Source: Nostoc carneum NIES-2107 (lineage in GTDB: Bacteria; Cyanobacteriota; Cyanobacteriia; Cyanobacteriales; Nostocaceae). From it: DNA of 64,000 nt. The stretch is taken from positions 413,486-477,485 of the forward strand of contig AP018181.1 in NCBI GenBank assembly GCA_002368155.1. The letters run 5' to 3'. Both the position numbers and the translations under genes were made by a program. Positions 1 to 9,146 of this stretch are shown here, piece after piece. The notes under the pieces were generated by a model. It searched no databases, was not told where the DNA came from, and saw only the letters and a list, made by a program, of their open reading frames with translations. How positions within the stretch are numbered: the first letter of the stretch is position 1; every line of letters begins with the position of its first letter.

Positions 1-1151
1 TCAAACATTACCAAAGCATTGCCAGTTTTTAATTGCGCTTGTAATTGATGCTGATTGAGATGAGAAATTGCGCCGGGACTTTGATGGAAAAATTCTAAAA
101 AGTTTTTGCAATGTCCATCATCATAATTCCGCATATAAGCGCGTAACTCGATCAACAAGGGAATTGGCGGTAGAGAAAAACCTCGCTTACCGATTTGATC
201 AAGAGTTTTTTCTACCCAAGCTAATGCTAAATATTGCAATAATGTAGACTTACCAGAACCAGGATCGCCCAAAATCACAATATATTTATAAGTTTGTGAC
301 TGATTAACAATATCCAACACCGAAGCTAGCGGCTGCTCAAAATACACCCGTTCGTATTGTTCTAATTCTTCCCAAGAAATTGCTTCGGCTGCTAATTGAT
401 TACTGTCGCGCATCCGCCGCAAATGTTCTTTAGGTAGTTCGTGAACTTGGGGTAAAACTTGGTGAACTTCTCGCACATTCGGAGTAACAAATATACTCCA
501 TAATCTCAATTCGTTATAAGCATAACCGCTGGTATCCAAACTATCTAATTTTAAATTGATATAGCGTTCGCGAATTGCTTCTTGATATTGCTGCAAGTCA
601 AAATTCGGAATAATTCCCGCAGTTTCTTGGCTATTAATTTGAATTGTTTGTAAGTTACGTGAATTGAGTATCTCGCGTAATTCTGGCGACTCTCTCAGAA
701 TTTGCTGACATTTTTTAACATAACTATCTGTTACCGCTTGCCAATTAAAATCAACTGGTAACTCTGGTAGATTGAGGCTTTGCCAAATAGTTTCTAAACT
801 TTGATAATCTAAGTGCGGACAATCGCCATCAAAAGCTTTACCTAGTATTTCTTTAACAGGCTGATGGCAAATAAATCGCTTGATAGGCTTATTTAATTTT
901 TTAATATCATCATCAGCAAGCTGACAAGACTTTAACTCATCTTCTACGAGTTGTATAAATTCATTGACTGCTTCAGCGATAGCTTGCTGAATTGGTTTTT
1001 CTCTAAATATTGTAGCCGCGTTCTGCAAACCACTTTTAAAAAAGTCCTTTGCATAATCTTTAGCTAAATCCTTAGCAAAATCTTCATTGAGAATAGACTT
1101 TACGAGAAATCCTACGGCATTACTTGCTACCCAGCTAACTAACCATTCCAT
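1..1151 (-). CDS. NACHT-domain ATPase, 5' part only
   Basis: The open frame runs from an ATG at 1149-1151 leftwards off the window edge, giving about 383 N-terminal residues. Residues 295-303 read GDPGSGKST, a P-loop, and the visible end reads ALVMFD, a Walker B start. The stretch between them (PPIPLLIELRAYM) is typical of NACHT NTPases. The first 50 residues are hydrophobic-amphipathic with several AKD motifs, and residues 50-280 are a helical region I do not recognise. NACHT proteins are STAND-type switches that usually end in a repeat sensor (HEAT, TPR, WD40 or pentapeptide). That part lies outside the window, so its class cannot be given. The gene is divergent from nothing obvious; about 570 bases of AT-rich DNA separate it from the insertion sequence at 1726. 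Family call is fairly sure; role in defence or signalling is inference. Confidence 0.82.
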   Translation of the reverse strand, partial: MEWLVSWVASNAVGFLVKSILNEDFAKDLAKDYAKDFFKSGLQNAATIFREKPIQQAIAEAVNEFIQLVEDELKSCQLADDDIKKLNKPIKRFICHQPVKEILGKAFDGDCPHLDYQSLETIWQSLNLPELPVDFNWQAVTDSYVKKCQQILRESPELREILNSRNLQTIQINSQETAGIIPNFDLQQYQEAIRERYINLKLDSLDTSGYAYNELRLWSIFVTPNVREVHQVLPQVHELPKEHLRRMRDSNQLAAEAISWEELEQYERVYFEQPLASVLDIVNQSQTYKYIVILGDPGSGKSTLLQYLALAWVEKTLDQIGKRGFSLPPIPLLIELRAYMRNYDDGHCKNFLEFFHQSPGAISHLNQHQLQAQLKTGNALVMF

Positions 1152-1725
1152 CATAAAACTCGCGCCTGTTAAAGCCACTGACTACGAGTATAGACACTAG
1201 CATTAATAAATTTCTCAGCTTTTAGGGATATTAACTTAATATCACCACCTGAAAAATGTGCTGCTTGCAAATACTCTGGTTTACATTTACCCTGATGGTT
1301 TATTGAAAATAGAAGTTCCTATTATTTAAAATATAAGTATGCTAATAGTTATGGTTGCAAAATAAACCAAAGTTTTCACAAATTAAATAATTTCAATTTT
1401 GATGCTTAATCAAAGACAAGCTCGGCTTTACTCTAATTTGATGTTATTTGCTGTATTAGTTATTTATTCTGAATTACTTGTGTAATGGTTTGATTTTTAT
1501 TTGAGTATATTAAGTGTAAAAAATATTTGCTATCTTAGATATAAGCACAAATACACTCTAAAGAATTTAGGTTTACAAAAATTACTTAAAAATATAATTT
1601 ATCAAGAGAAGTTGCAATTGCTGGCATTAAAAATTGCAGATTCATAAGGTGTGTTTCGCGCAGCGCACCGATTAAGCAAAAGTTGCTACCGAGATCCCCG
1701 ACTTTTTCAAAAAGTCGGGGAACTA
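1152..1725. other. AT-rich gene-free stretch with a perfect hairpin
   Basis: I see no gene here. The only clear structure is a 25-base palindrome at 1696-1720: 12-base arms (ccccgacttttt and aaaaagtcgggg) around a single c. It stands 5 bases before the insertion sequence. It is a dispersed-repeat type hairpin rather than a terminator, since no T tract follows on either side beyond the arm itself. Confidence 0.6.
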
Positions 1726-3031
1726 GTACTCCACCACATTAATTCTGATGGGTACACGCTAGAGCGATCGCACAATCACACATTGGCTGTTGAAGATTTT
1801 TAATTTCGTCAGATTCCTGTGTTTTTGGATATAATTTTTGCAACTTGACACGAGCATCATCATTTGTAAACCGCCAGGTAATAGTTGCTTTTTCTTGATT
1901 TCTTGTCTGCTCCCAAGCAGCGATTTCAGATTTTAAAATTTTCTGATTTGGGATGCGTCGATTTAAACATTGGCGAGAAAGAACTGACAATTCAATTTCT
2001 GCCATATTCAACCAACTACCATGTTTAGGAGTATAATGAAACTCTAGTTTTTTCAAAATTCTTCTAGCTTCTTCGGGATGAAAAGCTTGGTATAAAGCAG
2101 ATGGCGTATGAGTATTTAGGTTGTCCATAATAATCCTAATTAACTCAGCTTTTGGATAATGAATGTCTACCAAATCTTTCATACAATGAGCAAAATCTAC
2201 CGCAGTTCTTCTATCTGTAACTTTAATGTGTCGCCAACCTTTTGTTGGTTCTATAAACGTGAATAAATTACAATTGCCCAAGCGCTCATACTCGTAATCA
2301 ACGCGTCTTGCTTGTCCTGGTTTTGCCGGTATGGGAACTTTTGTATCACCAAGTAATTGTACCGGACGCTCGTCAAAACAAACTCTCGGACGTTTTGGAT
2401 CATCTGTTTGAGCATATAAATCTAAGACATCTTCCATTCGCCACACGAACTCCGGACTGACTGTTGGAATACACCATTGCTCTACTAGCCACGGCTTGAT
2501 TTCGTTTTTTTTAAAGTTCGACGTACAGTTTCATCGCTAATATTATCTACAATTTCAAGTTGTACTAATTTATTAGCTAGTAATTCCATTGTCCAACATT
2601 CTCGCCCTGAAGGTGGATTACTACATGCGGTAGCAACTAAAAAAGCCTCTGCTGTCCCATTTAACTTTCTTACTTTACCTGGACGGGGTTTTTCATTTAA
2701 GGCTGACTCCAATCCTGACGATACAAATTTTTTCCGAATTCGCTCTATAGTTGCTACACTCACACCTATTATGTTGGCTATCTCTTCATCTTTATATCCA
2801 GCAGATGACATTAATAGTATCTGCACCCGTTTTAGTTTTCTTGCCTGAATTTTTCCTTTTTTAGTAATTTGTTCAAGTTGTTCTTTATCCTCAATGGTTA
2901 AGTTGACTTGATGTTTGATAGCCATGATGAATAAATTTTTATATCCAACTTACTAATGCCTTAATTATCCAGCTTATACTAGTATACGATCGCTCTGGCG
3001 TGTACCCATCAGAATTAATGTGGTGGAGTAC
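1726..3031 (-). mobile_element. IS630-type insertion sequence
   Basis: The element is bounded by long terminal inverted repeats. The left end at 1726-1770 and the right end at 2987-3031 match over 45 bases with one mismatch (ctagag on the left against ccagag on the right). The ends begin gtactccaccacattaat. Both flanks carry TA (1724-1725 and 3032-3033), the target duplication expected of the IS630/Tc1-mariner superfamily. One transposase gene in two overlapping-phase frames fills it. The near-perfect repeats suggest a recent insertion. Confidence 0.88.
1739..2925 (-). CDS. IS630 family transposase, two frames joined by an A8 slippery run
   Basis: The upstream frame (2925 to 2485, 146 residues) is the DNA-binding part, with a helix-turn-helix around KDEEIANIIGVSVATIERI and a second winged segment. 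The downstream frame (2446 to 1739, 235 residues from an internal ATG) is the DDE catalytic part; I see DE in VCFDERPVQL, LIRIIMDNLNTHTP and the W/N-rich GSWLNMAEIELS motif. The frames are out of phase at a run of eight A on the coding strand (2505-2512). Moving back one base there joins them seamlessly as LKKNEIKPWLVEQWCIP, the usual IS630 sequence. A programmed -1 shift or transcriptional slippage at the A run is likely. A simple disabling mutation cannot be excluded from one copy. Confidence 0.85.
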
Positions 3032-3033
3032 TA

Positions 3034-3148
3034 GTGGTCTGTCCCATTAATTTTGCTGGGTGAACTCATTCTTCATTTCTCTTCCTTTGTGTACTTCGCG
3101 CCTTTGCGGTTCGTTCCTCAACTCCTCAGAACTTATGGGACAGACCAC
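3034..3148. mobile_element. MITE, TA-flanked, 115 bp
   Basis: The terminal inverted repeats gtggtctgtccca (3034-3046) and tgggacagaccac (3136-3148) are perfect over 13 bases, or 17 counting the shared flanks. TA lies on both sides (3032-3033 and 3149-3150), and the left TA is shared with the insertion sequence. There is no coding capacity. The inside contains a T/C-rich stretch ending in a segment (cgcctttgcggttcgttcc) that resembles dispersed Nostoc repeats. It is presumably mobilised by a transposase of the IS630 type encoded elsewhere, since its ends differ from those of the neighbouring element. Confidence 0.75.
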
Positions 3149-3200
3149 TAGTCCAACGCACTGGCTCAACTTTCCGCAAAATCTCAAATTCCTCTGGGTT

Positions 3201-3947
3201 TTATTCTGCGTTTAAAAATTCTAAATAGCTGTTGCTGAGTTCTTTGACGGCTAATTCATAAAATTGCTTACCATGTTCTGGGGTGGCTAAGGCAGGATTT
3301 GAACCCATGCGTCCATCGGGGTAATGTAATCGAAAGTCGGCTGCACTATAAATTCTATGTCCTGAGGCTACTTCTGGTGCGAGGGGTGCTTGCTTAATTG
3401 CTTCTGGATAAACATATTGGGTAACGGCTACTTCGCTAGGGGTAGCATGGGAACCTTCTTGATTGCCGTATAATTCTTTGGCAAGTTTGTAGACGGAACT
3501 GCACATAAACCAATTACCTACTTGGCATTGTACCCGTTGGGCATTGGCAATCTGTAAATCTTCCAGGTAAGCGTAAGTTTCCGAGAAAGCTGCTTTGAGG
3601 GTGGCAATGTTACCACCATGTCCGTTGATAAAGTAGAACTTGGTAAAACCTGCTTTGACTAAACAAGTTATATAATCTCGCACTACCTGAATTAAAGTGC
3701 TGGGACGCAGACTTATAGTACCGGGAAAGGCGGTATGATGTAGCGCCATGCCAACATTGATTGTCGGGCCTACCATTGCTTGAATTGCTTCACCAACACC
3801 ACGCGCGATCGCTTCTGCACAAATCGCATCAGTACCAATTAATCCGGTGGGGCCATGCTGTTCTGTGGAACCTATGGGAAAAATCAGACCTCTAGACTGC
3901 TGTAGATAAGCTTCGACCTCAGGCCAGGTACTTAAATGTAGTAACAT
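3201..3947 (-). CDS. creatininase family amidohydrolase
   Basis: The 248-residue protein has the metal-site motifs of the creatininase family: GSTEQHG (E29, H31), D40 in IGTDA, HH at 70-71 before TAFPGT, and NGHGGN with H110. The family comprises binuclear-metal amidases, including creatininase and the deformylase of F420/riboflavin synthesis in archaea. In cyanobacteria the substrate is unknown, and nothing nearby suggests one. Length fits the family (about 240-260). It is preceded on its strand by 112 bases and points toward the MITE. Family is sure; substrate is not. Confidence 0.88.
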   Translation of the reverse strand: MLLHLSTWPEVEAYLQQSRGLIFPIGSTEQHGPTGLIGTDAICAEAIARGVGEAIQAMVGPTINVGMALHHTAFPGTISLRPSTLIQVVRDYITCLVKAGFTKFYFINGHGGNIATLKAAFSETYAYLEDLQIANAQRVQCQVGNWFMCSSVYKLAKELYGNQEGSHATPSEVAVTQYVYPEAIKQAPLAPEVASGHRIYSAADFRLHYPDGRMGSNPALATPEHGKQFYELAVKELSNSYLEFLNAE

Positions 3948-4074
3948 TTTTAGTCAACTTCCTCTTTAATATGGCGGTGGGAAGAAACATTGTGCTATGA
4001 AATAGCATCGTTATTAATCAGCCTCCCACTAACATGATTATGAACTCCCTGGCTGTGAGGTGGAGGTAAACACT

Positions 4075-4635
4075 ATGAAATCTCGTGATGTTTGGCTAGG
4101 TTTGACTGGGTTGACTGTGGGATTGATGCTAATCAATAGTGCGATCGCGCCTCCAGCTTTGGCGGGACGCTATGTATTAAATCAAACGCCTCAAACTATT
4201 GAACGCTATTTTGGGCGTTACATTACTAAAAAAACTAATGGTGAGCAGGTTACTTATACTTATGCTCCCAAAAGTTTCCGACAGCTATTTAAGCAGTTTC
4301 CTAAAAGTGATTTTTCTATCACTTTTGTCAGAAATCAAGCAAAGTCTATAACCTTAAACTTCAACGGCGATTTTTTCCAATACCCAGGCAGCTATAATTA
4401 CGATAAAGCTGAGGCTACAAAGTTCTATAACTATATATTTGGCTATCAGCCGCCTATTTGGCAGGAACTTTCTGCCAAATTTAGCGGTAATGAAACCATC
4501 TATTTTTACGAATATTGTCTCGGTGATGGAGTTGCAACGAATTTTGAGAGATATGGATATAAGCAATTTACAGATTCTGCAACTTTATCCTATAACAATC
4601 GTTGCGAACCCCCATACAATTTGAGTAAGAATTGA
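4075..4635 (+). CDS. secreted protein of unknown function
   Basis: I do not recognise this protein. I chose the ATG at 4075 over an in-frame GTG at 4060 because gaggtggaggt lies just upstream. The resulting 186-residue product starts with a good signal peptide: MKSRD, a hydrophobic run to about residue 25, then APPALAG, an A-x-A type cleavage site. The mature part has many aromatic residues (YFGRYITKK, FFQYPGSYNY) and two cysteines near the C-terminus (CLGDGV, CEPPYN) that could form a disulfide. It probably acts in the periplasm or outside the cell. It is divergent from the creatininase gene. Confidence 0.7.
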   Translation: MKSRDVWLGLTGLTVGLMLINSAIAPPALAGRYVLNQTPQTIERYFGRYITKKTNGEQVTYTYAPKSFRQLFKQFPKSDFSITFVRNQAKSITLNFNGDFFQYPGSYNYDKAEATKFYNYIFGYQPPIWQELSAKFSGNETIYFYEYCLGDGVATNFERYGYKQFTDSATLSYNNRCEPPYNLSKN

Positions 4636-4698
4636 GATATTTAGATATTTACTTTCCCAATGAGATGAGAAGATATTGGGGATCAAGTTTTATTTTGA

Positions 4699-4971
4699 TT
4701 AATCAAAGGAATAATGTTTTTTCACGTCACTGGTGATTTCCCATGTACAAGACATTCCAGCCGGGAAGACTACTAAATCACCTTTACCCATTTGCACTGG
4801 CTGTCCACCATCTGGCGTAACAATTACATCTCCTGCCAAACAGTAGCAAGTTTCTTGAGAATCATAAGTCCAAGAGAATTTTGAAACTTCTTTTTGCCAA
4901 ATTCCCCACTTTTTTACACCTAACTCTTCGAGGCGTTCTTGACTGGGTTGATGCTCAATCTTAATTTCCAT
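4699..4971 (-). CDS. small cupin-fold protein (cupin_3 type)
   Basis: A 90-residue single-domain cupin of the DUF861/EutQ-like type. The typical motifs are W22 in KKWGIWQKE, then SQETCYCLAGDVIVTPDGG, then KGDLVVFPAGMSCTWEI. The fold often binds a metal or small ligand, but the usual metal-binding histidines are reduced here (C/Y in place of H), so enzyme activity is uncertain. Such short cupins are widespread in cyanobacteria and plants. It is followed by 22 bases and then the Mo-nitro_C gene lies upstream on the same strand, so the two may be co-transcribed. Confidence 0.8.
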   Translation of the reverse strand: MEIKIEHQPSQERLEELGVKKWGIWQKEVSKFSWTYDSQETCYCLAGDVIVTPDGGQPVQMGKGDLVVFPAGMSCTWEITSDVKKHYSFD

Positions 4972-4993
4972 GCCGCACTTGATCGAATTTTAT

Positions 4994-5413
4994 TTAGCAG
5001 TAGGATTGGATATCCTCTCCGCATTTATCTACTAAATAGCATAGTGCGCGAAAACGCAAGCCGACAAATTGATCGTAAAGAGGATTAAGCTTGCACATAG
5101 GGGGAATATGAGCAATTTTGCGCCCAAACAGCATGATATCGCGCTCAAAGGGGCATTGTGCAGGGATGAGTTTGGCAATAAATTTCGCAACTTTCCGATT
5201 GTGAATTTCCAGATTGTCAAGCCATTGGCGTAATGGTTGCAATAAATCAAATTTAGGATTGTCTTTTTCGCTAAGAGGGCTAATAAAAGCGGAGAAAACA
5301 ATAGGTTGGTTTGCGGTTTTAATCATGGTCTTAAGTAAGGTTTTTGCTAGAAATGAACTATTTACCAATTTGCAATTTAACTCGCATCTCGATTTAAGCA
5401 ATTTACATTGCAC
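4994..5413 (-). CDS. Mo-dependent nitrogenase C-terminal-like protein
   Basis: From about residue 56 the protein matches what I know of the Mo-nitro_C family (PF06967): FDLLQPLRQWLD, then KLIPAQCPFERDI, FGR, HIPPMCKLNPLYDQ, then LRFRALCYLVDKCGED. It contains several conserved cysteines. The family name comes from similarity to a nitrogenase-associated segment; it is found largely in cyanobacteria, and its role is unknown. The first 29 residues of the 139-residue frame are poorly convincing. An ATG at 5326 (MIKTANQ) is an alternative start and would give 110 residues, closer to the usual family length. Confidence 0.75.
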   Translation of the reverse strand: MQCKLLKSRCELNCKLVNSSFLAKTLLKTMIKTANQPIVFSAFISPLSEKDNPKFDLLQPLRQWLDNLEIHNRKVAKFIAKLIPAQCPFERDIMLFGRKIAHIPPMCKLNPLYDQFVGLRFRALCYLVDKCGEDIQSYC

Positions 5414-6061
5414 TTGGCAATATAAATTAGCCTAAGTCAACCAATTAAATATGTTTGAGAATTTATTGCCTATGGTGCAACTAATAGATATTTAAACGCA
5501 CCACCTGCTGCAGAACTGTCCAGTTAAATACAAAATAACAAAGAAATTATAAAGATGGTATAGCGAAAAGTTATTAATTCCTTATATTCCACATACCAAT
5601 CTTATATATCAAATGTAGATCCGAGTTAGGAAAATGCACAGTATCCTGAGATGTACTTTTGTCTGTATAAGCGCGGTTTTAATCTGACTATAGCCAGATT
5701 TCGCTAGGATTATACTCTAAGGAATTTGATTTTAAAGGTATCAATATCCAGCAAATTGTTATTTATGTTACAAAAGTATAGAAAAAATTTATCTAAATAA
5801 CTAGTAAATCAAATTTTACCCAGTAAAGCCTCATATAAGCTCTCATGATACTTCTAATAATTGGTTAAAACTGAGTTGAATTTTAATTAAAGTTTCAGGC
5901 TAAAAGTTAAATTACAGGCTCAACATCATATTAGATGTTTAGTACGAGCTAAACAATAAAAGTAAGTTGCAGAGATTAGCACAATTCTCTTCTTCTATGC
6001 AATAGATATTTTCACAAATTAATTCTGCATTCTCAGAAGTTATTTGTAGGAACTGGAGACA

Positions 6062-6155
6062 GATGGGTAAGTAAGGGCACGGCACCAGTAAGATAATTTG
6101 ATGTACCACAAGATTGTAGATGCCGTGCCCCTACAAAGAATTTATTTGTCTATTG
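6062..6155. repeat. dispersed hairpin repeat, copy A (partner at 51421-51509)
   Basis: Inverted arms gggcacggca and tgccgtgccc enclose about 40 bases. The same unit, reverse-complemented and with several substitutions in the middle, occurs at 51421-51509, including outer flanks (gatgggtaa on one side, aaagaatttat on the other). Two copies 45 kb apart in opposite orientation point to a MITE-like mobile repeat. Confidence 0.75.
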
Positions 6156-6379
6156 CAAGATAAAGCATATTGATAGCTACAAGCGCGCATAATACAGCAG
6201 ATTCGATGTTGATGAGGTACAGCAACTAATGGAAAAAAGTAATGAGTAATAAGTAAATTGCCTACTCATTACTCATTACTCATTACTCATTACTCATGAT
6301 GTACCTCACTTACTTCAAAAGTGCTGTAAATCGAGCAGAGGGTGTTTGTCGCTTTGCACCCTCTGCCCAATTTCTTCTC

Positions 6380-6491
6380 AATACGGTTCGGTTAAGAATT
6401 TTTCGTCAGGATTTTGGGGTTGTGGAGACGCGATTCATCGCGTCTCTACAGGATTTAAACGTCAATTGATTGATATTAACCGAACCTTATT
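6380..6491. repeat. inverted-repeat element with internal hairpin
   Basis: Termini aatacggttcggttaa and its reverse complement (ttaaccgaaccttatt) match over 15 of 16 bases. Inside lies a second hairpin, gagacgcgattcatcgcgtctc. The terminal motif aatac..cggttaa also ends the elements at 12479-12614 and 36286-36408, so these may be one family of non-autonomous elements. Confidence 0.65.
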
Positions 6492-6667
6492 GTGCTGACT
6501 CTGCTAAAAATTAGAGCAATCTTAAGTAGCTGGTTGGAATTAAATATAAGATGGACGTAGGTTGGGTTGAGGCACGTAGACGCGCAGCGGCTTCCCGTAG
6601 GGTAACCCAACACCCGCATGGGTTACGCTATCGCTAACCCATCCTACAAATAATTATGCCTCCCTAC

Positions 6668-7099
6668 TTATAAATAATTGAAAAATTCCGTCGGTACTAG
6701 TGTTAATTCGCCTGATTTGAACCGTTCAATATTAATCCAAAGTGCCCGATGTTTATGGTTTGGGGACTCAGAAAAGAAGAGGCTCTCTAATTGATAAAAT
6801 TTAGAATCGGCAAAATCACATTGATAAAGTTGAATAATTTCGTGTCCCTGCCTGCCATTAAATATAAATAGGTTCTCTATACAGCCTAAATAGCGAATAT
6901 TGGTTAATTCTGCTTGAATTTCTTCTTGAAATTCCCTTTTTAGGGCTATCAGGCTGGTTTCACCAAAATCTACTCCACCGCCTAAGGCTCGGTAAAATGT
7001 AGATTGCTTGGCGGGATCGTAGCCTTCGGAAACAAATATCCGTTCGCCATCGCGAATTAATCCCAAGGCTAGTACCCGAATTTCTCCTGCTTTGCTCAT
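6668..7099 (-). CDS. Nudix hydrolase
   Basis: The 143-residue protein has a Nudix box from G41: GGVDFGE, then seven residues, then REFQEEI (R55, E56, E59, E60), which binds the metal and hydrolyses nucleoside-diphosphate-linked substrates. The Gly near the end of the box is Gln (position 62), a mild deviation. The substrate cannot be read from sequence. It lies 17 bases downstream of the DUF3531 gene on the same strand and is probably transcribed with it. Confidence 0.88.
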   Translation of the reverse strand: MSKAGEIRVLALGLIRDGERIFVSEGYDPAKQSTFYRALGGGVDFGETSLIALKREFQEEIQAELTNIRYLGCIENLFIFNGRQGHEIIQLYQCDFADSKFYQLESLFFSESPNHKHRALWINIERFKSGELTLVPTEFFNYL

Positions 7100-7116
7100 T
7101 TTTGTAACTTAAGTCA

Positions 7117-7569
7117 CTAATTATCGTACATAGAGTAAGAGTTGTTTTCGTTCTCCTCTATGGGCCAATCTTCGTTTTCGCCACCGATATATAATTCCTC
7201 AATAGTGACATATTCCTCACTAAGCTGAGTGAGAGCGTTAATTAAGATATCTAAGGCGATCGCATCACTGGTTCCCAAATCAAACCAACAGCGTCCCCAT
7301 TCCCCTTCATACTCGAACTCACCCATATTATGCATCAGCGCCAGCAAGCTTTTGTCATAACCTTGCTCGTCGTAATTCATGTAACTAATATCCAGCCCTG
7401 TGTCCTGCACCTGAAGATTTTCGGCGTTAAAAGCACCCAATTTACCTAAATAAAACCAGGAATTAAAAACCTCTTCTACATACTGCCTTTCACGTGCCGA
7501 AGGAATCGTACTGAACCTCAGCCAAATCCATACATCAAAAGGATTAAACTCCCGAAACTGGATATACAT
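7117..7569 (-). CDS. DUF3531-like protein
   Basis: A 150-residue acidic protein with the sequence character of the DUF3531 family of cyanobacteria and plastids: [17 protein letters not shown] at the start, [15 protein letters not shown] in the middle and [17 protein letters not shown] near residue 90-105. No catalytic motif is evident and the function is unknown. It has no signal peptide or membrane segment. The conserved W/F-rich patches suggest a binding role. I recall the family rather than having compared it, so the family name is moderately sure. Confidence 0.68.
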   Translation of the reverse strand: MYIQFREFNPFDVWIWLRFSTIPSARERQYVEEVFNSWFYLGKLGAFNAENLQVQDTGLDISYMNYDEQGYDKSLLALMHNMGEFEYEGEWGRCWFDLGTSDAIALDILINALTQLSEEYVTIEELYIGGENEDWPIEENENNSYSMYDN

Positions 7570-7599
7570 TGCAGTTATATTTCTCCGTTACGTTTTCTG

Positions 7600-7822
7600 A
7601 AAATAAGCATATCAGGATTGGGGATTGGGGATTGGGGATTGGGGATTGGGGACTGGGGATTGGGGACTGGGGATTGGGGATTAGGGAATGAGTAATGAGT
7701 AATGAGTAATGGGGAAAAACACCAAATGACCAATTACCAATTACCAATTACCAATTACCAATTACCAATTACCGATTACCCAATGCCCAATGCCCCATGC
7801 CCCATGCCCTATGCCCCATTTC
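7600..7822. repeat. heptamer repeat cluster (STRR)
   Basis: Three kinds of short tandem repeat stand side by side: GGGGATT/GGGGACT at about 7618-7680, GAGTAAT at 7688-7710, and CAATTAC at 7732-7780, followed by degenerate CCCATGC units. This is the typical intergenic short-repeat makeup of heterocystous cyanobacteria. Confidence 0.85.
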
Positions 7823-8755
7823 CTAACTAAAACTCTTCAACCGATTATTCGCATTGTTGCGTTCGGATTCAATTTGTTGGACTAAGCTGGTTGGGAGTTG
7901 GGATTTTTTGCTTAAGGCGGTGTCGAAGTTGGCGATCGCTTCTTTAATTAATTCGCGGTTGTTGTCTCTTTTACCTTGGGCGTGGAGGATTTGGGCTTTG
8001 AGGTAATATAACTCTGGGTTGTCAGATGTGCTTTTTATGGCACGGTTGGCGTACTCTAGGGCTTGAGAGTAATTTTTTAAATCTCGGTAGCCAAGGGCAA
8101 TCCCCCGATCTGCTAGATATTTAGGAGCAGCATTGTTTTCTAGCCGTTGAATTGCTTCGTCTGGGTTAGAAAAAGGCAGGTTTACGGCGAGTAGCAAATC
8201 CATATAGCCTCTAATGAGGTTTACTTCTGGATCGTTGGCTGAAACTGCTTCTGCTTTATCTAAATATTGGTAAACTTGCCGCAAGCGACTTAAGGCTTGT
8301 GCTGCACCACCTGCGCCTTCACGGGTGATCATCGTTGCTCCCTCTAGGAAATTCCCTACGGCTGTGTATAAATTACCGCGCAGGGGGTCTTTCTCAATCA
8401 ACTTTTGTCCGGTTTCGAGGGTTTTTTTACTGTATGTGTCTAAGGAAGTTAAATCTTTGTTGGCATAGGCTAGAGATGCCTTCATAGCATAGGCTAAAGG
8501 TTCATTCGGTTCGCTGGATATTGCTTGATTTAAGTAACGTTCTGCTTCTTGATAGTTACCTTTTTGAAAAACCGCTTTAAAAGCTGCTTCGGTTTTATCT
8601 CCAATTTCATGAGGTGCATTAGGACGGAAAGGATCGCCAGCCAGCGTGGGGTTCATTCCCAAATTGAATGCGATCGCAGCAGCAAAAGTTGTCTGAGCAA
8701 GCTTAGTGACTCTCGCAAACACAATTGCTTGAGGAGCAGAAAACCATTTTGTCAT
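7823..8755 (-). CDS. TPR protein, exported or membrane-attached
   Basis: A 310-residue protein. The N-terminus has a hydrophobic stretch (about 17-40, FAAAIAFNLGMNPTLAGDP) that looks like a signal peptide following a short basic region. Tetratricopeptide repeats follow: GNYQEAERYLNQAISSEPNEPLAYAM at about 66-92 and KNYSQALEYANRAIKSTSDNPELYYL at about 225-252, with less regular helical hairpins between. TPR proteins serve as protein-binding scaffolds; no enzyme motif is seen. Its promoter region faces the ABC ATPase gene. I do not recognise a specific family. Confidence 0.75.
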   Translation of the reverse strand: MTKWFSAPQAIVFARVTKLAQTTFAAAIAFNLGMNPTLAGDPFRPNAPHEIGDKTEAAFKAVFQKGNYQEAERYLNQAISSEPNEPLAYAMKASLAYANKDLTSLDTYSKKTLETGQKLIEKDPLRGNLYTAVGNFLEGATMITREGAGGAAQALSRLRQVYQYLDKAEAVSANDPEVNLIRGYMDLLLAVNLPFSNPDEAIQRLENNAAPKYLADRGIALGYRDLKNYSQALEYANRAIKSTSDNPELYYLKAQILHAQGKRDNNRELIKEAIANFDTALSKKSQLPTSLVQQIESERNNANNRLKSFS

Positions 8756-9146
8756 TGTAACCCTCAGAATAATTGCGGTTGAAATAGTTGTTTATGTTAC
8801 CTAAAATGCAAAAAAATGATTAATCTGTACTTAGGTTGATTTTTGCCGACATTTTCTACATAGTTCGACCTCTCTAATTTTTGCAGGTTCCCATAAAGCT
8901 TGTAGCCATTCTTCAGGGGGAAGTTTGCCACAATGGAGAAAAGTAGAAGGTTGGCTTTTGTTTTAGTGTTAAAACTTGAGCTAGATAGGCTTGTAACTCC
9001 TAGTTACAAGTAGATGACTCTAGCAGTGAGATTAGGTTTTTAGGCAGGTTCTGCGTTATGAATGTTTTGGGAAATTTTTAATTGCTCTGCGTGTAGTTAA
9101 GCGTCATCGATTCAGTTATTCGCCAACTTTTTGGTAATCTTAACAA
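8756..9146. other. intergenic region with a small open frame and a hairpin
   Basis: A 43-codon frame without an ATG runs on the minus strand from 8962 to the stop at 8831-8833. Its residues include FLHCGKLPPEEWLQALWEPA and end CRKCRQKST, which look protein-like (a C-x2-C pair and balanced composition) and may be a gene remnant or a small gene with an unusual start. A perfect hairpin (cttgtaact, cct, agttacaag) lies at 8990-9010. Nothing else is evident. Confidence 0.4.

Larger units (their letters stand above)
5414..6667. other. 1.25-kb gene-free region rich in dispersed repeats
   Basis: No convincing gene. The left half (to about 6060) is AT-rich with nothing I can name. The right half holds four repeat units in a row: a MITE-like copy at 6062-6155, a run of ATTACTC heptamers at about 6240-6297 enclosed by the inverted ends gaggtaca and tgtacctc, an inverted-repeat element at 6380-6491, and a segment at about 6555-6652 with pyrimidine/purine halves gtaggttgggtt and aacccatcctac. 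Confidence 0.6.
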
